64,000 bases of DNA from Saccharopolyspora ipomoeae (GCF_029952525.1 NZ_JASAOF010000002.1:598309-662308); one strand, 5' to 3'. Counted from the first letter of the stretch, positions 16,726 through 25,798 are shown. Numbers and translations: made by a program. Notes: generated by a model from the sequence alone, not told the origin.

Positions 16726-18032
16726 GACGCCGCCGCCGCGGCTCCGGTGCCGACCTCCGCCTCGTCGTCGGCGGCGCCCCTGTTGCGGATCCGGATGACC
16801 GCGATCGTCGAGACCAGCGAGATCAGGCTCATCGCCAGCAGGTACCAGCCCAGCGAGTTGATGCCGAACGTGGCCACGAGGCTGGCCGCCACCATCGGGG
16901 CGATCGCGCTGCCGCCGATCATGCCGATGGTGTAGCCGATCGACAGGCCCGAGTAGCGCACGTTGACCGGGAACGCCTCCGCGTAGAACACCCCGGCCAC
17001 GCCTTGGCCCGCGGCGTGCGGGATGCACATCAGCACGTAGCCGAGGAAGATCAGCCACACGTCCCCGCTGCTGACCAGCCAGATCCACGGGAAGGCCAGG
17101 ATCGCCTTGCCGAACACCCCGGCCAGGATCATCCGGCCGCGGCCGACCCGGTCCGACAGCGTGCCGGAGGCGACCACGAACGCGCAGTCCAAGATCATCG
17201 CCACCAGGACGATCAGCAGGATGGTGCCGCGGCTGATGCCCAGCGAGGTCGTGGCGTAGGACAGCCCGAACACCGACATCAGGTAGAACACCACGCCGCC
17301 GCTGAGCGTGGTACCGGCCACCAGCAACGTCCGCACCGGGTAGGTGCGCAGGATCGTCAGCGCCGGAGCCCGGTCGGTGGCGCCGCGCTGCTTGATCTTC
17401 TCGAAGGTCGGGCTCTCGTCGATGGTCCGCCGCAGCACGTAACCCAGCACGATGAGGATCGCGCTGAGCAAGAACGGCACGCGCCAACCCCAGCTCAAGA
17501 ACGCCTCCTGCGGCAACGCGTTGAGCGGCAGGAAGACCAGGGTGGCCAGCACCAGACCGAGCGGACCGCCGATCTGCACGAAACTGCCGAAGTAGCCCTG
17601 CTTCTCAGGTCGGCTGTGCTCCATCGTCAGCAGCACCGCGCCGCCCAGCTCGCCGCCCATCGCGAACCCCTGCACGATCCGCAGCAGGATCAGCAGCACC
17701 GGGGCGGCCACGCCCAGGGTGGTGAAGCCCGGCAGGAGTCCGATGAGCAGCGTCGCGCCGCCCATGAGGGTCAGGGTCAGCACGAGCATCGGGCGCCGAC
17801 CGATCTTGTCGCCGAGGTGACCGATCACCACTCCGCCGATGGGGCGGACGAGGAAGGCGACCGCGAAGGTCGACAGCGACACCAGCGTGCCCGCCAAGCC
17901 CTGCAGCGCGGGGAAGAACACCTTGTTGAACACCAGCGCCGCGGCGGTCGCGTAGATGAAGAAGTCGTAGTACTCGATGGTCGTTCCGATCACGCTCGCC
18001 GCAGCGGCGCGTCTGGACTGCAATGTGGCCAT
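16722..18032 (-). CDS. MHS-type MFS transporter
   Basis: The 436-aa protein has about twelve membrane segments and the metabolite:H+ symporter hallmarks: IGTTIEYYDFFIYATAAALVF in the first helix, the loop GHLGDKIGRRP and RIVQGFAMGGELGG. Relatives import dicarboxylates, osmolytes or aromatic acids. ATG 18032 is preferred because an upstream extension would be hydrophilic and out of character. The 150 bases before it contain nested inverted repeats (ATTCGC at 18067 pairing with GCGAAT ending at 18094) that may be a terminator or operator. Confidence 0.88.
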   Translation of the reverse strand: MATLQSRRAAAASVIGTTIEYYDFFIYATAAALVFNKVFFPALQGLAGTLVSLSTFAVAFLVRPIGGVVIGHLGDKIGRRPMLVLTLTLMGGATLLIGLLPGFTTLGVAAPVLLILLRIVQGFAMGGELGGAVLLTMEHSRPEKQGYFGSFVQIGGPLGLVLATLVFLPLNALPQEAFLSWGWRVPFLLSAILIVLGYVLRRTIDESPTFEKIKQRGATDRAPALTILRTYPVRTLLVAGTTLSGGVVFYLMSVFGLSYATTSLGISRGTILLIVLVAMILDCAFVVASGTLSDRVGRGRMILAGVFGKAILAFPWIWLVSSGDVWLIFLGYVLMCIPHAAGQGVAGVFYAEAFPVNVRYSGLSIGYTIGMIGGSAIAPMVAASLVATFGINSLGWYLLAMSLISLVSTIAVIRIRNRGAADDEAEVGTGAAAAAS

Positions 18033-18183
18033 GATGTCTCTCTTCGTTGAGAGCGAGTGGTTTTCGATTCGCCGATGTTCCGGCGATCGCGAATGGCATC
18101 GAAATGCGGCCGCGTTCGGCCCGTGCCGCAATCGCGCGACAACGCGTGCGGCATTGGAGCGTTGAATTCCCGGAGGGATCAGA

Positions 18184-18705
18184 TCACGCGGTCGTGCCCG
18201 GTATATCCAGGTAGTCGCCGCGGTGGAACAGCAGCGGACGGCGCTCGCCGGTGCCGGCCAGGTCGTGCACCTCGCCGATGACGATGGTGTGATCGCCACC
18301 GTCGTACTCGTGCCGCAGCTCGCAGTCGATCCACGCGACCACCCCGTCCAGGACGGGTGCGCCCAGCGGGCTCGGCGACCACTCCACCCCGGCGAACTTG
18401 TCCGCTCCGGAGCGGGAGAACTGCTGGCTGAGCTCGCGCTGATCGGCCGCGAGGATGTTGACGCAGAAGGAACCGACGTCGCGGATCCGCGGCCAGGTCC
18501 GCGACGTCCGGGCGACCGCGAAGGTCACCAGCGGTGGCTCCAGCGACAGCGAGGCGAACGACTGGCAGGTCAGCCCGATCGGCCCGTCGGAGCCCACCGC
18601 CGAGACCACGACGACGCCGGAGCAGAAGGACCCCACCACCTCGCGCAAGCGCTGCGGGGAGATCGGACCGCGGAATTCGCTCCTCGCCCTTTCGCTCGTT
18701 TCCAT
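18184..18705 (-). CDS. Flavin reductase family protein
   Basis: The 173-aa protein is of the HpaC/RutF flavin:NAD(P)H reductase family: CSGVVVVSAVGSDGPIGLTCQSF, the FMN-contact segment SLEPPLVTFAV and GSFCVNILAADQRELSQQFS. It supplies reduced FMN to a partner monooxygenase; the LLM-type enzyme at 21724 in the same run is the obvious partner. ATG 18705 follows GGTGAGAC with a short spacing. Confidence 0.9.
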   Translation of the reverse strand: METSERARSEFRGPISPQRLREVVGSFCSGVVVVSAVGSDGPIGLTCQSFASLSLEPPLVTFAVARTSRTWPRIRDVGSFCVNILAADQRELSQQFSRSGADKFAGVEWSPSPLGAPVLDGVVAWIDCELRHEYDGGDHTIVIGEVHDLAGTGERRPLLFHRGDYLDIPGTTA

Positions 18706-18736
18706 GTCTCACCACCTTTCGGGATGACGGAGGAAT

Positions 18737-19687
18737 TCAGAGCAACGCCACCGCGTTGCCGGGTGAGCCCAGCCCGCCGACCAGCGCCAGGGGCACCGAC
18801 ACGAACAGGAACTCGGAGCGGCCGAGGTCCCGGAGCCGCACCGCGAGCTCGTCGAAGTCGAACAGCTCCCCGAGCGGGATGCCGAGCAGCCCGAGCAACC
18901 GGCGGTGCAGGCTGCCCACGGCCGGGTCACCGGGCGTCACCTCGACCGCCGGGTTGTCCGCGCCGATCGCTGCGATGTGCCAGTCCCACAGCAGTTCCGC
19001 CGTCGCCTCGTCGGCACCCAGCCCGGCCGATTCCAATCCGCTCTTGCGGGCCGAGATCTCCTCCCGCGCCGAGGGTTCCAGCGCCCGGTACGCCTCCAGC
19101 CAACCGGTTCGCACGCACAGCACGTCACCGGGGCGGATCGTGACGTCCTGCGCCCGAGCGACGGCGCGCAGGTCGTCGGCGGAGATGCTGCGCTCGGCGA
19201 GCGGGTCGTAGCCGCTGCCGCTGAGATGCGCGGCGACGTCGAGCAGGACTCCGCGCCCGATGATGCCGGCGCGGGCCCATTGGTGGATGCTCAGCCGCGG
19301 GTTCCCGGTGGCCGGGTCGTCCACGACTCCGCCGTAGAAGCCGTGCTCGCGCACCCGGTGGTGCCGGAACCCGTCCCACTGGGTCGATCCCTGCGGGAAG
19401 AAGGAGTCCAGCCGGTCGTCCCACATGCTGCCGATCCGCTTGATCGTGTGCTGGAACGGTTCTCGCCGGAACAGCGGCGGATCCGGTTGGTCCAGCGGCA
19501 GGCTCAGCCCGATCCGTTCGCCGGTGCGCACCGATGCGGTGGCGGCGCGCACTGCTTCGGCGTCCAGCAGGTTGAGGGTGCCGAGCTCGTCATCGGGCCC
19601 GAACACGCCCCACGAGCAGTTCGCGCCGATGTCCTCCAGCCGCGGCAGCTCCGCGTACTCGGGCAGCGATGTCGCGTCGATGTCCAC
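18737..19687 (-). CDS. Cyclase family protein (kynurenine-formamidase-like metal hydrolase)
   Basis: The 316-aa protein is of the putative-cyclase family, whose characterised members hydrolyse formamides, lactones or isatin-like rings using a metal. The usual HxGTHxD metal motif appears here as STQWDGFRHH (about residues 100-109), a form found in a subgroup with TQWD. The later segment RPGDVLCVRTGWLEAY is typical of the family. In this island it probably opens an amide or lactone made by the flavin oxygenase. Confidence 0.82.
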   Translation of the reverse strand: MDIDATSLPEYAELPRLEDIGANCSWGVFGPDDELGTLNLLDAEAVRAATASVRTGERIGLSLPLDQPDPPLFRREPFQHTIKRIGSMWDDRLDSFFPQGSTQWDGFRHHRVREHGFYGGVVDDPATGNPRLSIHQWARAGIIGRGVLLDVAAHLSGSGYDPLAERSISADDLRAVARAQDVTIRPGDVLCVRTGWLEAYRALEPSAREEISARKSGLESAGLGADEATAELLWDWHIAAIGADNPAVEVTPGDPAVGSLHRRLLGLLGIPLGELFDFDELAVRLRDLGRSEFLFVSVPLALVGGLGSPGNAVALL

Positions 19688-19709
19688 TGCTCACCTCTCC
19701 GGTTCGCGA

Positions 19710-20942
19710 CTAGAGCTCGTGGTCGCCGGCGAGCAGGCGCCCGGCGATGGTGCGGCGCTGGATCTCCGAGGTCCCGTCGGGGATCCGCAGCGTGCGCGCG
19801 TGCCGCCACGCCTCCTGCAGCCGCAGCTCGTTGGTCAGGCCCATCGCGCCGTGCACCTGCATGGCCGAATCGCTGACCCGTCCCAGCATCTCGGTGCACA
19901 GGGCCTTGGTCATCGAGGTCTCCTTGACGGCCCGTTCGCGCTGCTCGACCAGCCACGCGGTGCGCGCCACCACCGATTTGGCGGCGTAGACGTCCATCGC
20001 CATCTCCGCCAGCTTGATCTGGATCGCCTGGTGATCACCGATGGCGGAGTCGAAGGTCTCGCGCTGCTGGGCGTAGTCCAGCGACATCTCCAGCGCCCAG
20101 CGGGCCAGGCCGACGCACATCGCCGACATCGACAGCCGGCCCTTGCTGATCCCCAGCAGCGCCAGCGCCAGCCCCTTGTGCAGCGTTCCGATGATGTGGT
20201 CGTCGGGAACCCGCAGGTCCTCGACGGTCACGATCCCGATGTGCGATCCGGCGTGGCCAAGGATCGGGATGACGCTGGTGCACTCGAAGCCCTCGGACCG
20301 GGTGTCGACGAAGAACGCGGTGATGCCGCCGCGCCGGTCCTTGTTCGCCTCGGGATCGGTGACGGCGAACAGGATGCAGTAGTCCGCGTAGGGCGCGTTG
20401 GTGATCCACTGCTTGGAGCCGTTGATGACCCACTCGTCACCGTCGCGGACCGCACGGGTGCGGATGCGCTGGACGTCGGAACCGGCGCCGGGTTCGGAGA
20501 GCCCGAAGCACAGCGTCTTCTCGCCCGAAGCGATGCCCTCCAGGTACCGCACCCGCACGTCGGGCTTGAGCTCGCACAGGATCGGGCTCAGCCCGTTGGT
20601 GAACACCGACGGGATCACGTTCTCGTGGATCAGGGGTCGGGCGGGCCCGCAGATCCGGTTGAGCTCCTCCTGGATGTGCACCAGCGCGATCTCGCCGAGC
20701 CCGCCCCCGCCGAGCGCCTCATCGCCGAACATGGTGTAGAAACCGGCCTCTGCCGAGGCCATCCTGACCTGCTTCTTCAGGTCCTGAACGGCCGGCACCA
20801 GCAGTCCGTCGTCGTCGTAGCGCTTGCGCTCGTCGTCGAGCAGCGCGGCGTGCTCGCGTTCGATCGGTTCGACGTGGCGCTCGATGAAGCTGAGCACCGC
20901 CTCGGCCGTCGCCGCGGCCTCGTCCGGAACGGTGAATTCCAT
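19710..20942 (-). CDS. Acyl-CoA dehydrogenase
   Basis: The 410-aa acyl-CoA dehydrogenase has FGLSEPGAGSDVQRIRT, GSKQWITNAPYADY and a C-terminal RIPDGTSEIQRRTIAGRLL. The residue at the usual catalytic Glu of YEGTS-type enzymes is Asp here (PDGTS), as also seen in ACAD10/11-type enzymes, so a branched or hydroxylated acyl-CoA is possible. ATG 20942 lies five bases after the tetR stop, so the regulator and enzyme are in one transcript. Confidence 0.9.
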   Translation of the reverse strand: MEFTVPDEAAATAEAVLSFIERHVEPIEREHAALLDDERKRYDDDGLLVPAVQDLKKQVRMASAEAGFYTMFGDEALGGGGLGEIALVHIQEELNRICGPARPLIHENVIPSVFTNGLSPILCELKPDVRVRYLEGIASGEKTLCFGLSEPGAGSDVQRIRTRAVRDGDEWVINGSKQWITNAPYADYCILFAVTDPEANKDRRGGITAFFVDTRSEGFECTSVIPILGHAGSHIGIVTVEDLRVPDDHIIGTLHKGLALALLGISKGRLSMSAMCVGLARWALEMSLDYAQQRETFDSAIGDHQAIQIKLAEMAMDVYAAKSVVARTAWLVEQRERAVKETSMTKALCTEMLGRVSDSAMQVHGAMGLTNELRLQEAWRHARTLRIPDGTSEIQRRTIAGRLLAGDHEL

Positions 20943-20947
20943 GCGCG

Positions 20948-21667
20948 TCAGGTCTTTCTGCTCCGGGGCGCTTCCCTGAGGTCGTTGGCCTCCGCCTTCT
21001 CGACGTCCAGCGCCAAGGCGCGCGCCCAAATGTTGGTGAGGGTCTGAACCACTTCTTCGATGTCGAGGTCTTCTCGCTCACCGATGACCAGGTTGATGTA
21101 GGCGAAGTTGTTGATCATCGACACGACGGCCTCCGCCGTGAGCTCGGCGGAGATGTCGGGGTCTGCCGCACCTTGCCGTTGCAGCCGTTCGATGCCGTGC
21201 TGCACGCGCCGCCGGAAGTCGCGCCGGATCTGCATGCGGTTCTCCCGCATGTGCTCGTCGAACGTGGCGACCTGCTCGACGATGCGGCTGAACCGCCGGG
21301 AGTGCTCCATCTCGGCGAAGTACTGCCGCAACGTGTAGGCGAACCTGTCGGCGACCGTGCCGGTGAAGTCGTCCGGGACCGCCGTCAGGAGATAGCGATC
21401 GGCGATGACCGAGTCGACCAGGTTGTAGAAGACGTCTTCCTTGGACTGGAAGTAGATGTAGAAGGTGCCCTGCGCCAGCCCGGCCTCGTCGCAGATGTCG
21501 CCGACGCGGGTGTCCAGGAAACCCCGGGTCTCGAACACCACCCGCGCAGCCGCGAGCAGTCGGTCGCGCGTGCGGCGGCCTCGCGCGGTGCGCGGTTCCG
21601 GGCTCTGCTGCGAAACCTTCGGCGGACCCTTCCGCTGTTCCTCGCCGGAGCTGCCCTTCGCCATCAT
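20948..21667 (-). CDS. TetR family transcriptional regulator of the divergent island
   Basis: The 239-aa TetR regulator has a basic N-terminus (GRRTRDRLLAAARVVFETRGF) and a helix-turn-helix with GTFYIYFQSKEDVFYNLV, the KstR/FadR-like form common in acyl-CoA-responsive TetRs. Two ATGs in tandem (21667 and 21664) are both possible; GAGGA sits nine bases before the first. It lies inside the leftward run it probably controls. The palindrome at 22885-22900 in the divergent promoter is the best candidate operator, which would make the regulator autoregulated. Confidence 0.88.
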   Translation of the reverse strand: MMAKGSSGEEQRKGPPKVSQQSPEPRTARGRRTRDRLLAAARVVFETRGFLDTRVGDICDEAGLAQGTFYIYFQSKEDVFYNLVDSVIADRYLLTAVPDDFTGTVADRFAYTLRQYFAEMEHSRRFSRIVEQVATFDEHMRENRMQIRRDFRRRVQHGIERLQRQGAADPDISAELTAEAVVSMINNFAYINLVIGEREDLDIEEVVQTLTNIWARALALDVEKAEANDLREAPRSRKT

Positions 21668-21723
21668 GTCTCCCGTTCCTCGGACGTGCGGCGCACCGGC
21701 GTCTGCTCAGCTCGCCGCCGCGC

Positions 21724-22776
21724 TCACAGTTGCGGACGCACCTTCTCCGCGAACATTGTCATCGATCGCAACACCCGGTCCTGCGGTTGACTGCCCGCGT
21801 CGAACCAGGCGACCAAGCCGCCCAGGCCGGTGTGGCTGTGGAAGGAGGCCAGCTCCTCGGCGACGTCGTCGGGCGAACCGAGCACGAGCGTCTTGCGCTC
21901 GATGTACTCGTCGTAGCTGAGCTCCTCGATGCCGAGCCCGACCTTCGCGCGATTGGTCAGGACCCCGACGTACCACATGTAGCCCTCGCGGTACTCCTCC
22001 TTGGCCTGCTCCCGGCTCTCCGCGACGTGCACGGCCTTGAGCTGGGAGGCGCGGGCGATGTTCTCGTCGATCGCGTCGAAGGAGTGCCCGGCCGCGCGCG
22101 CTTCCTCCCGGTACACGCCGACCAGGTGCTTGACGTCGTCGCGAGTGGGTCGTTGACCGAGGACGAACGAGAAGCCCCGCCGGGCCGCCGACCGCAGCGA
22201 CTCCTCGCTGGAGGAGACCATCACGAACACCGGTGGCGTCGGCTTCTGGACCACCTCGGGGAAGAGCTCGACCTCGTCGACCACCTCGCCCTCGGCGGGC
22301 ACCTGGTAGTGCTCGCCCCGGTAGTTCACCTTCCCGTCGCGCCAGGCCTGCATGACGATGTCGAAGACCTCTTCGTAGCGGGCGTCGCGCTCGGCCTCGG
22401 GAATCCCGTAGGCCTGGAACTCCAAGCGGTCGTAGGCCTTTCCGATCCCGAAGTTCAACCGCCCGTTGCTGAGCTGGTCGACGTAGGCGTAGTCCTCGGC
22501 CAGCCGCAGCGGGTGGTGCATCGGCAGCCGCGAGACCCCGGATCCGAGGCGGATCCGCTCGGTGGCCGCCGCGGCCGCGGCCAGCAGGATCTGCGCCGAG
22601 GCCACGATCCCGTACCGGCGGCCGTTGTGCTCGGCCACCCAGGCTTCCTCGAAGCCGAGGCGGTCGGCGTGCTTGATCTGCTCGACCGCCTTGTGCACGA
22701 CCTCGTTGTGGGTGTTCCACGGGGGCACGTTCGAGAGGCTGAAGATCCCGTAATGCGGGGTGGCGACGTTGCTCAT
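21724..22776 (-). CDS. LLM class flavin-dependent oxidoreductase
   Basis: The 350-aa luciferase-like TIM-barrel protein has YGIFSLSNVPPWN, EEAWVAEHNGRRYGIVAS, the conserved RIRLGSGVSRLPMHHPLRLAEDYA segment and GRLNFGIGKAY. Two-component LLM monooxygenases use FMNH2 and oxygen to insert one oxygen into an organic substrate, often a heterocycle, amine or ketone. It is the first gene of the leftward run, with GAGGAG five bases before ATG 22776, and its reductase partner is encoded at 18184. The reaction is inferred from family and context. Confidence 0.9.
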   Translation of the reverse strand: MSNVATPHYGIFSLSNVPPWNTHNEVVHKAVEQIKHADRLGFEEAWVAEHNGRRYGIVASAQILLAAAAAATERIRLGSGVSRLPMHHPLRLAEDYAYVDQLSNGRLNFGIGKAYDRLEFQAYGIPEAERDARYEEVFDIVMQAWRDGKVNYRGEHYQVPAEGEVVDEVELFPEVVQKPTPPVFVMVSSSEESLRSAARRGFSFVLGQRPTRDDVKHLVGVYREEARAAGHSFDAIDENIARASQLKAVHVAESREQAKEEYREGYMWYVGVLTNRAKVGLGIEELSYDEYIERKTLVLGSPDDVAEELASFHSHTGLGGLVAWFDAGSQPQDRVLRSMTMFAEKVRPQL

Positions 22777-22874
22777 TGCTCTCCTCAAAGACCCATGACG
22801 GGGTGGTCCGGCAGCCCGCCTCGACCGCGGCGCCGCCGGGCGAAATCGCTGCTCAACCCGGGGTGAAGACGGGC

Positions 22875-22906
22875 TTGACTAAACATGACACGCGCGTCAT
22901 TGTCAA
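22875..22906. promoter_or_regulatory. Back-to-back divergent promoters sharing a palindromic operator
   Basis: Rightward: TTGACT (22875-22880), 17-base spacer, CATTGT (22898-22903). Leftward on the complementary strand: TTGACA (22906-22901), 17-base spacer, TTTAGT (22883-22878). Each -10 box overlaps the other promoter's -35 box. The spacers hold ATGACACGCGCGTCAT (22885-22900), a palindrome with one mismatched pair. One bound dimer would block both promoters. The likely binder is the TetR encoded at 20948-21667. Confidence 0.72.
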
Positions 22907-23010
22907 CAGCCAGAGACGCCTTCCGCAGTCACCTCCACTCCCCGCCCGCACTTCCACCGCAGGCGAAAACGCTTGTCCCCACCCCTGTTTCCGAGGGAGA
23001 TGCGCACCCC

Positions 23011-23991
23011 ATGACTTCGGTCCAGACCATCACCGGCGACATCGACAGCGCCCAGCTCGGCCGCGTGCTGATGCACGAGCACGTGTTCGTGTTCAACCAC
23101 GAGTACGCCGCCAACTACCCCGAGACCTGGGACGACGCCGAGCGCACCGACGACGCGGTCGCCAAGCTCGTCGAGCTCAAGGCCAACGGCATCGACACGA
23201 TCGTCGACCTCACCGTGCTCGGGCTCGGCAGGGACATCCGCAGGGTGCGCGCCGTCGCGGAGCGCTCACCGGTCACCATCATCGCCGCGACCGGCTACTA
23301 CACCTTCAACGAACTGCCCACCTACCTGCGCCTCCGCGGGCCCGGACGGCTCATCGGCGGCGAGGAGCCGATGGTGGACATGTTCGTGCGCGACATCTGC
23401 GAGGGCATCGCCGGAACCGGCATCCGCGCCGGGATCCTCAAGTGCGCGACCGACGTCCCGGGCGTCACCCCCGACGTCGAGCGGGTGCTGCGCTCGGTGG
23501 CCCGCGCCCACCTGCGCACCGGCGTGCCGATCTCCACGCACACCGACGTCGCCACCGAGCGCGGTCTGGAGCAGCAGAAGATCTTCGCCGAGGAAGGCGT
23601 CGACCTCGGCAACGTGATCATCGGGCACAGCGGCGACTCCGAGGACCTCGACTACCTCCAGCGGCTGCTCGACAACGGGTCCTACCTGGGCATGGACCGG
23701 TTCGGGTTGGACAACCGCCTGCCCTTCGACAAGCGCATCCGAACGGTCGTCGAACTCGTCCGCCGCGGGTACGCCCCGCGCCTGGTGCTCTCGCACGACG
23801 CGTCGTGCCACAGCCACAACTTCCCCGACGACTACCGGGCCGAACACCTGCCCCGCTGGAACTTCGCGCACATCACCCGCGACGTCCTCCCCGCGCTGCT
23901 GGAAGCCGGTGTGAGCCGGCGCGACATCGACACCATGCTCGTGGACAACCCGCGGGAGATCTTCTCCGCGCAGCCCGGCGAGTCGTCATGA
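23011..23991 (+). CDS. Phosphotriesterase-family metal-dependent hydrolase
   Basis: The 326-aa amidohydrolase-superfamily TIM barrel has the N-terminal metal pair in MHEHVFVF, the bridging Lys in GILKCATD, metal histidines in PISTHTD and IIGHSGDS, and the final Asp in LVLSHDAS. Homologues are lactonases, phosphotriesterases or N-acyl hydrolases; the lysine form is close to the resiniferatoxin-binding/PTE-like group. ATG 23011 follows GAGGGAG by about eleven bases. It leads the rightward operon and overlaps the RibB-like gene by ATGA. Confidence 0.88.
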   Translation: MTSVQTITGDIDSAQLGRVLMHEHVFVFNHEYAANYPETWDDAERTDDAVAKLVELKANGIDTIVDLTVLGLGRDIRRVRAVAERSPVTIIAATGYYTFNELPTYLRLRGPGRLIGGEEPMVDMFVRDICEGIAGTGIRAGILKCATDVPGVTPDVERVLRSVARAHLRTGVPISTHTDVATERGLEQQKIFAEEGVDLGNVIIGHSGDSEDLDYLQRLLDNGSYLGMDRFGLDNRLPFDKRIRTVVELVRRGYAPRLVLSHDASCHSHNFPDDYRAEHLPRWNFAHITRDVLPALLEAGVSRRDIDTMLVDNPREIFSAQPGESS

Positions 23992-24977
23992 GCGGGATCG
24001 CCGAAGTGGTCGCCACCGCGGAACACCCCCGACCCGACGACGTCGCGGGCTCATCCGGTCCACATCGGACCGATGCGGTCGACGACGCGATTTCCGCCCT
24101 GCGCGCGGGTGAACCGGTCGTGCTGGTGGACGACACCGGCCGGCACCCGTGCGGTGAGCTGGTGTTCGCCGCGAGCCTGGCGACGACCGCCGCGGTCTCC
24201 TTCGCGGTCCGGCACACCTCGGGCCTGCTGCAGGTCGCGCTGTCCCGGCAGGACGCCGACCGGCTCGAACTGCCCCCGATCAGCCGCGACCGCAGCACAC
24301 CCGGCGCTCCCGAGTACGGCGTCGCCGTGGACACCGCGGAGAGCACCGGCACCGGCATCTCCGCGGCCGACCGCGCCCGCACGATCGCCCTGCTCGGCGA
24401 CCCCACCACCGCGGCCGAGGCGTTCGCCCGCCCCGGGCACGTGCTGACCTACCGGGCCCACGACGAGGGGGTGCTGGGCAGGCTCGACGCCGGTGAAGCC
24501 GCTCTCGACCTGGTCAGGCTCGCCGGTGCCGGAACGGGCGCCGCCCGCGCCTGCCTGGTCTCGGACGCCGACCCGACCGCCGTCCAGCGGCTCCCGGAAG
24601 CACGCGCGTGGGCGCACCGGCACGGGCTGGTAGCGGTGACCACCTCCGCGGTGCTCGCGCACCGGCTGGTGCGCGGTGACCGGCGTGCCGCCGCGTTCCA
24701 GCTGACGATCCGCGGCACGGACTTCGACGTGGTCCGGTGGCGCCGCGGGACCGCCGAGATCACAGCGCTCGTCCTCGGCGACGACGTCGGAGAGCCGCCG
24801 ATCATCCACGACGAATGCCTGCACTGCCTCTTCGACCCCGACGCCTGCCGGTGCCGGGCCGAGCTCACCGCGACCCTGCGCTCGATCGCTGAGCGCGGCC
24901 GCGGCCTCGTCCTGTACCGCCACCGGATCGCCTTGCCGGACATCACCTCTTCCCTAGCAGAAAGGCTCGTGCCATGA
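23988..24977 (+). CDS. RibB/RibA-like fusion with lost catalytic residues
   Basis: The 329-aa protein aligns in residues 30-228 with dihydroxybutanone-phosphate synthase (RibB): VRHTSGLLQVALS, GISAADRARTIALL, ARPGHVLTYRAHDEGVL. Residues 240-310 match the first part of GTP cyclohydrolase II, ending at GRGLVLYRH. The RibB metal loop DDEDRENEGD is DDTGRHPCGE here (49-57). The HTEA histidine is Ala168, and the later glutamate after the Cys is also gone. The cyclohydrolase zinc cysteines remain as C277, C287 and C289, but the rest of that domain is missing. Both ends overlap neighbours by ATGA. It is not a normal riboflavin enzyme; its function is unknown. Confidence 0.8.
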   Translation: MSGIAEVVATAEHPRPDDVAGSSGPHRTDAVDDAISALRAGEPVVLVDDTGRHPCGELVFAASLATTAAVSFAVRHTSGLLQVALSRQDADRLELPPISRDRSTPGAPEYGVAVDTAESTGTGISAADRARTIALLGDPTTAAEAFARPGHVLTYRAHDEGVLGRLDAGEAALDLVRLAGAGTGAARACLVSDADPTAVQRLPEARAWAHRHGLVAVTTSAVLAHRLVRGDRRAAAFQLTIRGTDFDVVRWRRGTAEITALVLGDDVGEPPIIHDECLHCLFDPDACRCRAELTATLRSIAERGRGLVLYRHRIALPDITSSLAERLVP

Positions 24978-25798
24978 GTCTCGTCCGCATCGAACGGAAC
25001 GAGAAGGTCGCCGAACTCGTGCTGGACCGCGAGGACAAGCTCAACGCGTTCAACGACGCGTTGTTCGAAGACTACGAGAGCGCGTTGCACGAGCTCGGGG
25101 ACGACTCCTCGGTCTCGGTGATCATCGTGCGCGGAGCAGGCCGCGCGTTCAGCGTCGGCTGGGACGTCGCCCGCCCCGAACCGAGCGCGAACGGCGATGC
25201 GCCCGCGCACCGCACGGCCCACGAGGACTGGCTGCGCCTGCGCGAGCACATCCGCGCCTTCACCGCGGTCTTTGACCTGCCCAAGCCCGTCGTGGCCGGT
25301 GTGCACGGCTACTGCATGGGCGGCGCCACGCTGATCCCGGCCTGCGCCGACCTGGCGGTCGTCGGGGAGGACACCAAGATCGGATGGCCGGTGCTGCCCA
25401 TCGGCGGGGGCATGCTCGGGCCCGTCGCGATGTCGCACCTCGGTCCCAAGAAGGCCAAGGAACTGTCCTACACCGCCGGTTCGCACATCTCCGGTGCCGA
25501 AGCCGCCTTCCGGGGTTGGGCGAACTACGCCGTCCCCGCCGACGAGGTGCTGGACAAGACGCGGGAAGTCGCCCGCGAGGTGTCCAAGACCCCGCTGGAC
25601 ATGCTCGAGATCAAGAAGCGGGCCGCCAACGACGTGCTGATCCGCCAGGGCTTCCGGGAAACGCTGGACGCCTGCGCCGGGTGGGACGCGCTGATCCACA
25701 CCGCCGAGGGCAACCGGCGCATGGCCGCCAAGCTCGGTGAGCTGGGCATCTCCGCCGCGCGCACCTGGTACGCCGAGGGCGGCTCGCTCGCCTTCTGA
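24974..25798 (+). CDS. Enoyl-CoA hydratase/isomerase family protein
   Basis: The 274-aa crotonase-fold protein has the CoA-binding/oxyanion segments RGAGRAFSVGWDV and GVHGYCMGGATLIPACADLAV. The two glutamates of typical hydratases are not both present at the usual places (GWPVLPIGGGML lacks the ExxLG pair), so it may be an isomerase, C-C hydrolase or lyase of the family. It overlaps the RibB-like gene by four bases and precedes the acyl-CoA ligase. Confidence 0.85.
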   Translation: MSLVRIERNEKVAELVLDREDKLNAFNDALFEDYESALHELGDDSSVSVIIVRGAGRAFSVGWDVARPEPSANGDAPAHRTAHEDWLRLREHIRAFTAVFDLPKPVVAGVHGYCMGGATLIPACADLAVVGEDTKIGWPVLPIGGGMLGPVAMSHLGPKKAKELSYTAGSHISGAEAAFRGWANYAVPADEVLDKTREVAREVSKTPLDMLEIKKRAANDVLIRQGFRETLDACAGWDALIHTAEGNRRMAAKLGELGISAARTWYAEGGSLAF

